The notes under the pieces are model-generated. The model did not search any database. It was not told the origin of the DNA and saw nothing but the letters and a program-made list of their open reading frames with translations. Positions 1-6,262 of a stretch of DNA of 6,262 bases are shown here, piece after piece. The first letter of the stretch is position 1, and every line of letters starts with the position of its first letter. The position numbers and the translations under genes are program-made. The stretch comes from Bacillota bacterium (GTDB taxonomy: Bacteria > Bacillota > Limnochordia > Limnochordales > ZCTH02-B6), in assembly GCA_003387805.1 (NCBI GenBank), contig QGSR01000121.1, positions 1 through 6,262 of the forward strand, read 5' to 3'.

Positions 1-2443
<2,443 letters not shown>

Positions 2444-2456
2444 CACCGTCCTGTTC

Positions 2457-3530
2457 CTACTGTTTTCCGTCCTTCGACGCTGCCGCGATGCGTTCCCGAA
2501 TCAGCGTCGCCCGCAGCACGTCCCGCTCCGCCGGCGTCAGCTCCCGCCCCACGCGCTTTTGCAAATGCGCCGGGCGGATGGCCACCAGCAGTTCCTGCAA
2601 GATCTCCGGCTTCAGACCGTCGATCAACCCCAGGTCGATGCCGAGCCGCACGTCGGACAAATGCTGCAGCGCTTCCTGGCTGGACAGCACCCGGGCGTAG
2701 GCCAAAATGCCGTAGGCCCGGTTGACCCGGTCCTCCAGCAGCGTCTTGCTCCGCTTCAGCATCGTCTGCCGGGCCTCGCGCTCTTGGTCGATGACTTGCC
2801 GGGTCACGTTGATCAGGTGCTGAATAATGTCCATTTCAGCATGCCCGAGGGTGACCTGGTTGGAGAACTGAAAGATGTTGCCCAGCGCCTGGGTCCCCTC
2901 GCCGTACAGCCCCCGCACCGTCAGGCCGAACTTGCCCACGGCCCCGATGATGCGGTTGATCTGATCCGTGCTGACCAGCGCCGGCAAGTGCACCATCACG
3001 CTGGCCCGAAGCCCCGTGCCCACGTTGGTGGGGCACGCCGTCAGATAACCCCGTTCCTCATGGAAAGCATACGGCAAATGCTGCTCGAACGCATCGTCCA
3101 CCTTGTCGGCCAGCTCCCACGCCGCAATCAGCTGCAGGCCGGGCATCAGCACCTGGATGCGGACGTGGTCTTCTTCGTTGACCATGACGCTGACGACTTC
3201 GTCATCCCGCAGCACCACGGCTTTGTGCTTCACGTCCTGCGCATGCCGCGGGCTGATCAGGTGCCGCTCCACCAGCAAATGCCGATCCAGCGGGCTGAGG
3301 CTGCTGATTTCCACGAAGTTGAGATGCCGCAGCTCGGGCGACTGCTCCACCGCGGCGCGCACCCGGCGCACCACCTCGGCGGCCTGCTCGTCGCCGGCCA
3401 CGCCGGGAAACGGGATGCGGGTCAGGTTGCGGGCCAGCCGGATGCGGCTGCCCAGCGCCACGTCCCGGTCGGGCCCGACGCCGCGCATCCACTGGCTCAC
3501 GGGGCGGTTGACGATATCCTGCAAAGACAC
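2457..3530 (-). CDS. mcsB: McsB, protein-arginine kinase
   Basis: Phosphagen-kinase-like enzyme that uses ATP to phosphorylate arginine side chains on CtsR and misfolded proteins, marking them for ClpCP. The 357 residues match the family's usual length. Visible motifs are SRIRLARN (28-35, nucleotide binding), NEEDHVRIQ (118-126, catalytic acidic region), [13 protein letters not shown] (166-178, containing the conserved active-site-region cysteine C166), GLYGEG (207-212, second catalytic glutamate) and DRVNRAYG (267-274). The C-terminal domain keeps RDVLR (336-340), which corresponds to the known allosteric phospho-arginine-binding RDxxR site. The protein therefore looks fully active. The start is GTG at 3530, four bases after the mcsA stop; a G-run (3543-3538) at the end of mcsA serves as the Shine-Dalgarno sequence, which suggests translational coupling. 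The N-terminal MSLQDIV resembles the Bacillus McsB N-terminus and supports this start. Confidence 0.97.
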   Translation of the reverse strand: MSLQDIVNRPVSQWMRGVGPDRDVALGSRIRLARNLTRIPFPGVAGDEQAAEVVRRVRAAVEQSPELRHLNFVEISSLSPLDRHLLVERHLISPRHAQDVKHKAVVLRDDEVVSVMVNEEDHVRIQVLMPGLQLIAAWELADKVDDAFEQHLPYAFHEERGYLTACPTNVGTGLRASVMVHLPALVSTDQINRIIGAVGKFGLTVRGLYGEGTQALGNIFQFSNQVTLGHAEMDIIQHLINVTRQVIDQEREARQTMLKRSKTLLEDRVNRAYGILAYARVLSSQEALQHLSDVRLGIDLGLIDGLKPEILQELLVAIRPAHLQKRVGRELTPAERDVLRATLIRERIAAASKDGKQ

Positions 3531-3534
3531 GGCC

Positions 3535-4047
3535 CTACCCCCCGTGGCGTTCCAGCAGGCGGATGCGGTCCCGCAGCACCGCCGCCCGCTCGTAGTCCTC
3601 TTTACCGATAGCTTCTTTCAACTCCTGCCTCAGCCCCTCCAGCTCCCGCTGCAGCCGGAGCGGGCCCGCCTGGCGGGCGGGGATTTTGCCCGCGTGGACG
3701 GTGCTGCCGTGAATGCGGCGGAGCACCGGCTCCAGCTGCTGCGAGAACACCACGTGGCATTCGCTGCAGCCCAGGTGGCCCAAGCGGCGGAAATCCGCGA
3801 AGCTCAGGCCGCAGTTGGGGCAGCGGCCGCCCGAAGCGGGCGCCGCCGTGGCCAGCCCGGCCACGGCCTCGGGCGCCAAAAGGCCGCCCAGCAGCTTGCT
3901 GAAGCTGATGCCCGGCCAGGCCGTGCCCGTCTCGCCGGCCACTTGGCCCGCGCAGTCCTCGCACAAGTGCATTTCGCGTTTTGTATCATTCACGATTTGG
4001 GTGATGTGCACCGTCGCCGGCGCCTGCTTGCACTGTTCACAGAGCAT
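3535..4047 (-). CDS. mcsA: McsA, zinc-binding activator of McsB
   Basis: Small partner protein that activates McsB kinase and links it to CtsR inactivation and ClpC; cytoplasmic. The 170 residues contain two four-cysteine zinc-binding modules: CEQC at 3-6 with CEDC at 29-32, then CPNC at 76-79 with CSEC at 94-97. All eight cysteines are present. The C-terminal part (about 134-168) is a charged UVR helix-turn-helix domain (LKEAIGKEDYERAAVLRDRI), similar to the UVR-like segment in the middle region of ClpC. The linker between the zinc modules (about 35-75) is Gly/Ala-rich and poorly conserved in type. ATG 4047 is preceded by a strong purine-rich site (GGAAGGGGG, about 4062-4054) inside the 18-base gap after ctsR. 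The gene order ctsR-mcsA-mcsB is diagnostic. Confidence 0.95.
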   Translation of the reverse strand: MLCEQCKQAPATVHITQIVNDTKREMHLCEDCAGQVAGETGTAWPGISFSKLLGGLLAPEAVAGLATAAPASGGRCPNCGLSFADFRRLGHLGCSECHVVFSQQLEPVLRRIHGSTVHAGKIPARQAGPLRLQRELEGLRQELKEAIGKEDYERAAVLRDRIRLLERHGG

Positions 4048-4065
4048 GCAGCCGCCCCCTTCCTC

Positions 4066-4599
4066 TTATCGTATGTCGCCGCCGCGCCCGCCGGCGCCGT
4101 TCCGGGGCGGCGCGCCGGCCCGCCCGGCGGACCCGTGGGCGGAACCCGAGAGCATGACTAGCATGCCCTTGAGCATGGCCGCCCGCATGACCCCGTCCAT
4201 GGGCGGCTCAAGGCGCTGAGCCTCGTAGCGCATCACCTGACGGGCCACCGTCGTCTGGCGCCGGCTGGCCAGGCCCAGCCGCTCCAGGTACTGGAGCAGG
4301 CCGTCGGCCTCGGCCTCGGTCAGCGACGGCCCCAGCCGCTTCCACGCCGTGTCGAGGCCGTCCTGCCGCGGCTGCGGATGGCGGGCGACGATGCGGATGT
4401 AGCCGCCTCCGCCTCGGCGGCTTTCGACGAAAAAGCCCCGGTCAGGCGTGAACCGGGTGGAGAGCACGTACGTCACCTGGGACGGCACGCACTCGAACCG
4501 ATCCGCCAGTTCATACCTGCGCACTTCCACGTACCCGTCGTCCGAACGGGCCAAAAGGCGCATAATATACGCCTCGATGCGATCCGTGAGACTTCCCAT
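4066..4599 (-). CDS. ctsR: CtsR, heat-shock transcriptional repressor
   Basis: Dimeric winged-helix repressor of class III heat-shock genes (ctsR operon, clpP, clpE). The 177-residue protein opens with the DNA-binding domain: FECVPSQVTYVLSTRFT (35-51) forms the recognition helix region, and ESRRGGGGYIRI (59-70) is the wing with the tetraglycine loop, known in the family as the heat-sensing element. R62 matches the arginine that McsB phosphorylates in Geobacillus. The C-terminal dimerisation and McsB/ClpC-interaction domain runs to about 150 (MRAAMLKGMLVML). Residues 151-177 are a Gly/Ala/Arg-rich tail not found in the roughly 154-residue Bacillus protein. ATG 4599 is chosen because GGAGG lies six bases upstream and the protein then begins MGSLTDRIE like relatives; an in-frame GTG at 4617 has no such site. 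Autoregulation is indicated by the operator upstream. Confidence 0.96.
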   Translation of the reverse strand: MGSLTDRIEAYIMRLLARSDDGYVEVRRYELADRFECVPSQVTYVLSTRFTPDRGFFVESRRGGGGYIRIVARHPQPRQDGLDTAWKRLGPSLTEAEADGLLQYLERLGLASRRQTTVARQVMRYEAQRLEPPMDGVMRAAMLKGMLVMLSGSAHGSAGRAGAPPRNGAGGRGGDIR

Positions 4600-4604
4600 C
4601 GAAA

Positions 4605-4610
4605 CCCTCC
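4605..4610 (-). promoter_or_regulatory. Shine-Dalgarno of ctsR
   Basis: The minus strand reads GGAGGG here, about five bases before ATG 4599. It decides the start of ctsR against the in-frame GTG at 4617, which would place this site inside the coding region. Confidence 0.85.
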
Positions 4611-4641
4611 ACGGCACGGCCTGTGGTGCGGCCTGACGTCA

Positions 4642-4658
4642 TTTGACCTTCTTTGACT
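4642..4658 (-). promoter_or_regulatory. CtsR operator (heptad direct repeat)
   Basis: The minus strand reads AGTCAAA-GAA-GGTCAAA, an exact match to the published CtsR consensus RGTCAAA-NAN-RGTCAAA. It starts 13 bases downstream of the -10 hexamer, so it would cover the early transcribed region and block initiation or promoter clearance. This is the expected autoregulatory site of the ctsR-mcsA-mcsB-clpC operon, relieved on heat or protein stress. Confidence 0.95.
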
Positions 4659-4671
4659 TTCTGCGGTTTCG

Positions 4672-4699
4672 ATTATACCATACGTGGGTATGCGCGCAA
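4672..4699 (-). promoter_or_regulatory. Housekeeping-sigma promoter of the ctsR operon
   Basis: The minus strand has a perfect -10 hexamer TATAAT (4677-4672) preceded by TGG, which gives an extended -10 (TGN). Sixteen bases upstream lies TTGCGC (4699-4694), a weak -35 sharing only the TTG plus spacing with TTGACA. Transcription would start near 4665, giving a leader of about 66 bases that carries the CtsR operator. The strong -10 with a weak -35 is an inference from sequence; the start site is estimated. Confidence 0.82.
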
Positions 4700-4700
4700 G

Positions 4701-4735
4701 AGGAAAATTGCCGCTTTTTCCTAAGCCGGCCGGCT
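4701..4735 (-). terminator. Possible weak terminator after the PLP enzyme gene
   Basis: Between the PLP enzyme stop codon (4744) and the ctsR promoter there is a 12-bp perfect palindrome AGCCGGCCGGCT (4724-4735), followed by a 7-bp inverted repeat AGGAAAA / TTTTCCT (4701-4707 and 4716-4722, 8-base loop). Neither forms a standard GC-stem directly followed by a U-tract: the first has almost no loop and the second has an A/T-rich stem. It may attenuate transcription before the ctsR promoter, but read-through cannot be excluded. Confidence 0.25.
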
Positions 4736-4743
4736 CCGGGCGG

Positions 4744-5925
4744 TCAGCGGGCCCGCGCCAAGTCCGCCACGGCCTCCACCAGGGCGTCGACCTCGTCCTC
4801 CGTGTTGAACACGTGGAACGACGCCCGGAGCGCCCGCGGCGACGGAATCCACCGGATGACGATGCGGCGCCGCTCCCACAGCCGCGCCACCGCGTCCTCC
4901 ACGTCGACGCCGTCGATGCGGAAGACCACCAGCCCGGACCAAAGGTCAGGGTCGGCGGGCGTGACCACGTCAACCCCGGGAATGCGGCCGAGGCCGGCCC
5001 GGAAACGGGCCGCCAGCTCGCGAATGCGGCTTTCGACGGCCGTCATGCCGAGGGACAGCAGCGCCTCCGTGGAACGCCGCAGCGCCGCCAGGGACGGCAC
5101 GTGTTTGCCCGCGACCTCAAAGCGGCGGGCGCCTTCGTGCAGCCGCAGCTCCCGCACGGGCGTGCCCGGCTGGTGCTCGAAAGAAGCCCAGCCCAGATGG
5201 GTGGCCTGCACGGTTTCCAACGCGCCTTTCGCAACGTACAGCACGCCGGTGCCGTCGGGGCCCAGCAGCCACTTTTGGCCCGCCGCGGCGTAGAAATGGG
5301 CGCCCATGGCGTGAACGTCCACGGGCACGTTGCCCGGCCCCTGCGCGCCGTCCACCAGCAGCAAAACGCCGCGCTCCCGGGCCAGGCGGGCCACTTCCTC
5401 GACGGGCAGCCGCGCGCCGGTGTTGTAAGCCACGTGGCTCATGCAGATGAGCTTCGTGCGGTCCGTGATGGCCCCCTCGAAGTCTTCGGCCTTCGCGGCG
5501 CCCTCCCGGGCGGGCACGGTGCGCACGACGACGCCCCGGCGCCGCTCCAGGTCGTACCACGGCAGCAGGCCGGACATGTGCTCCAGCTCTTCGGAAACGA
5601 GCACTTCGTCGCCGGGCCGCCAGTCCAGGCCCGCCGCGACGACGGCCATGCCGTTGCTGCAGCTTTGCGTCAAAGCCACCTCGTCGGCGTCGGCGCCGAT
5701 GAACCGGGCCAGGGTGGCGCGCACCCGGTCCAGCTCGTCGAAGGCGGCCTGCATGACGTCGGGGCGGCCGGGGCCGGTTTCGGCCAGCCAGCGGGTCCAG
5801 CGCAGCTCTTCCTCCAGGGCGAAGGCGGGGGGCGGGCCGGAGACGCCGGTGTTCAGGTAAGTCTGGTGCCGGAGGGCCGGGATGGTGTCGCGGAGTTCTT
5901 GCCAAGTCGTCGGCTCGGAGCTCAT
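4744..5925 (-). CDS. Class-V-fold PLP-dependent enzyme, SufS/isopenicillin-N-epimerase-like, probable C-S lyase type
   Basis: Fold-type I PLP enzyme of 393 residues, the normal length for this family, and cytoplasmic (no signal peptide or membrane segment). Motifs in order: YLNTGVSGPP (23-32, N-terminal substrate loop), TQSCSNGM (86-93, phosphate binding), SEELEHMSGLLPW (111-123, with the ring-stacking histidine), MSHVAYNTGARLPVEEV (162-178), LLVDGAQGPG (190-199, D192 to the pyridine nitrogen) and AAGQKWLLGPDGTGVLYV (214-231), where K218 is the predicted Schiff-base lysine. The C-terminus has RALRASFHVFNT (364-375), with R367 at the substrate-carboxylate position. The preceding segment (IRWIPSPR) has no cysteine where SufS carries its catalytic one, so classical sulfur transfer is unlikely. 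A cyst(e)ine C-S lyase or an epimerase is possible; the substrate cannot be read. ATG 5925 is set by AGGGAGG eight bases upstream. It is not part of the heat-shock operon proper, which has its own promoter. Confidence 0.88.
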   Translation of the reverse strand: MSSEPTTWQELRDTIPALRHQTYLNTGVSGPPPAFALEEELRWTRWLAETGPGRPDVMQAAFDELDRVRATLARFIGADADEVALTQSCSNGMAVVAAGLDWRPGDEVLVSEELEHMSGLLPWYDLERRRGVVVRTVPAREGAAKAEDFEGAITDRTKLICMSHVAYNTGARLPVEEVARLARERGVLLLVDGAQGPGNVPVDVHAMGAHFYAAAGQKWLLGPDGTGVLYVAKGALETVQATHLGWASFEHQPGTPVRELRLHEGARRFEVAGKHVPSLAALRRSTEALLSLGMTAVESRIRELAARFRAGLGRIPGVDVVTPADPDLWSGLVVFRIDGVDVEDAVARLWERRRIVIRWIPSPRALRASFHVFNTEDEVDALVEAVADLARAR

Positions 5926-5933
5926 GGATCGCG

Positions 5934-5940
5934 CCTCCCT
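5934..5940 (-). promoter_or_regulatory. Shine-Dalgarno of the PLP enzyme gene
   Basis: The minus strand reads AGGGAGG eight bases before ATG 5925, and this decides the start. The reading frame stays open to a GTG at 6075, but that extension would run through the inverted repeat and lacks a family-like sequence. The site lies only about 15 bases downstream of the large hairpin at 5955-6086, so RNA folding could affect its access. Confidence 0.85.
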
Positions 5941-5954
5941 AAGATGGTACTTTT

Positions 5955-6086
5955 GGGCCTCCGGGGTGCCGTTCCGGGGGACGCTCGCTCCGGCCCTCCT
6001 GGCCTCCGCTCGCTCGATGCCGAGCCGCCTGCGCTCTCCTGCTCCGGCGGCTCGGCAACGCCCCCGGAACGGCACCCCGGAGGCCC
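5955..6086. repeat. Nested inverted-repeat element: 26-bp perfect arms around an 80-base structured core
   Basis: Bases 5955-5980 (beginning GGGCCTCCGGGG) are the exact reverse complement of 6061-6086 (ending CCCCGGAGGCCC), 26 of 26 positions. The 80-base core (5981-6060) holds a second perfect hairpin, GCCGAGCCGCC at 6019-6029 with GGCGGCTCGGC at 6046-6056 and a 16-base loop. It also holds direct repeats CGCTCGCTC (5982-5990, 6007-6015) and GCTCCGGC (5987-5994, 6041-6048). No T-run follows either arm on its own strand, so it is not a standard intrinsic terminator. No target-site duplication is evident. It could be a small non-autonomous repeat (MITE/REP-like), a structured mRNA leader of the PLP enzyme gene, or a cruciform-forming site; the function is unknown. 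Confidence 0.9.
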
Positions 6087-6262
6087 CTGCGTCATCCCTT
6101 CACGGACGCCGCTTCCGACGCCCTTCGACCGGAGTACGTTCCGTTCCTTGGCACGGCTCGCGCCGGCCCGCCGGGCCCCCCCCCCCGCCCCCCGGCCTCC
6201 CCCCCTCCGTGGCCGGCTCGTCACGGAATCCCACAATCCTCCCGCCCCGCCCGGCGGGGGGG
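6087..6262. other. Non-coding GC-rich, homopolymer-bearing stretch at the window edge
   Basis: No gene is supported here. The plus strand carries C11 (6176-6186), C6 (6188-6193), C7 (6199-6205) and G7 at the very end (6256-6262), plus a small dyad GGCCCG-C-CGGGCC (6165-6177) and CCGTG/CACGG (6207-6211, 6222-6226). On the minus strand the tracts are G-runs that could form a G-quadruplex. An open frame crosses it on the minus strand, but its translation is a Gly/Arg/Pro-rich low-complexity string typical of chance frames in GC-rich DNA. I recognise no promoter, tRNA or riboswitch. Confidence 0.6.

Noticed and set aside
4600..4617. Longer ctsR from GTG 4617
   Set aside because: It lacks a ribosome-binding site and would place the GGAGG of ATG 4599 inside the gene; homologues start at MG near residue 7 of this version.
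5926..6075. Fifty-residue N-terminal extension of the PLP enzyme from GTG 6075
   Set aside because: ATG 5925 has an excellent Shine-Dalgarno and gives the normal family length; the extension is Arg/Ala/Gly-rich and encoded by the inverted-repeat element.
5955..6086. Inverted repeat as a Rho-independent terminator
   Set aside because: Neither strand has a T-run after the distal arm (the minus strand continues with AAAAG, the plus strand with CTGCG), and the loop of 80 bases is too long.
5922..6236. 104-codon minus-strand open frame whose stop overlaps the PLP gene start (ATGA)
   Set aside because: The overlap resembles translational coupling, but the TTG start, Gly/Arg/Pro low complexity and passage through both arms of the inverted repeat argue against coding.
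5926..6262. T-box, SAM or cobalamin riboswitch upstream of a possible sulfur-metabolism gene
   Set aside because: I looked for the hallmark T-box and riboswitch core sequences on the minus strand and found none; the pairing seen does not resemble those architectures.

Overview
The window is GC-rich throughout, and every convincing gene lies on the minus strand. Reading 3' to 5' on the plus strand, the layout is: an uncharacterised, structured, GC-rich leader (6262-5926); a complete class-V-fold PLP enzyme gene (5925-4744); a short intergenic region with a promoter and a CtsR operator (about 4743-4600); and then the classic heat-shock and protein quality-control operon ctsR (4599-4066), mcsA (4047-3535), mcsB (3530-2457) and clpC (2443 to beyond base 1). 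The ctsR-mcsA-mcsB-clpC order is a hallmark of Bacillota (Firmicutes). Together with the high GC and strong Shine-Dalgarno sequences, it points to a high-GC member of that phylum, for example a Symbiobacterium-, Thermaerobacter- or Limnochorda-like lineage. That placement is an inference from gene order and composition.

How the operon works, from established knowledge of the families: CtsR represses the operon by binding the RGTCAAA-NAN-RGTCAAA operator. McsB is the protein-arginine kinase and McsA its zinc-binding activator. Arginine-phosphorylated proteins are recognised by the N-terminal domain of ClpC, which unfolds them for degradation by ClpP. All four proteins keep their key motifs here. 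A perfect CtsR operator (4642-4658) lies just downstream of a TATAAT -10 box, so autoregulation can be read directly from the DNA. The four genes are packed tightly, with gaps of 18, 4 and 13 bases.

The upstream PLP enzyme resembles SufS/CsdA cysteine desulfurases and isopenicillin-N epimerases in fold motifs but has no cysteine in the C-terminal active-site segment. It is more likely a C-S lyase or epimerase-type enzyme than an Fe-S cluster sulfur donor. No promoter was recognised for it.

The least explained part is the 337 bases upstream of that enzyme. They hold a perfect 26-bp inverted repeat (5955-5980 / 6061-6086) enclosing an 80-base core. The core contains a second perfect 11-bp hairpin and short direct repeats. 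Beyond it lies a C/G-homopolymer-rich stretch to the window edge. No known RNA family or mobile element was recognised there. I see no previously undescribed multi-gene system; this repeat element is the best candidate for something new.
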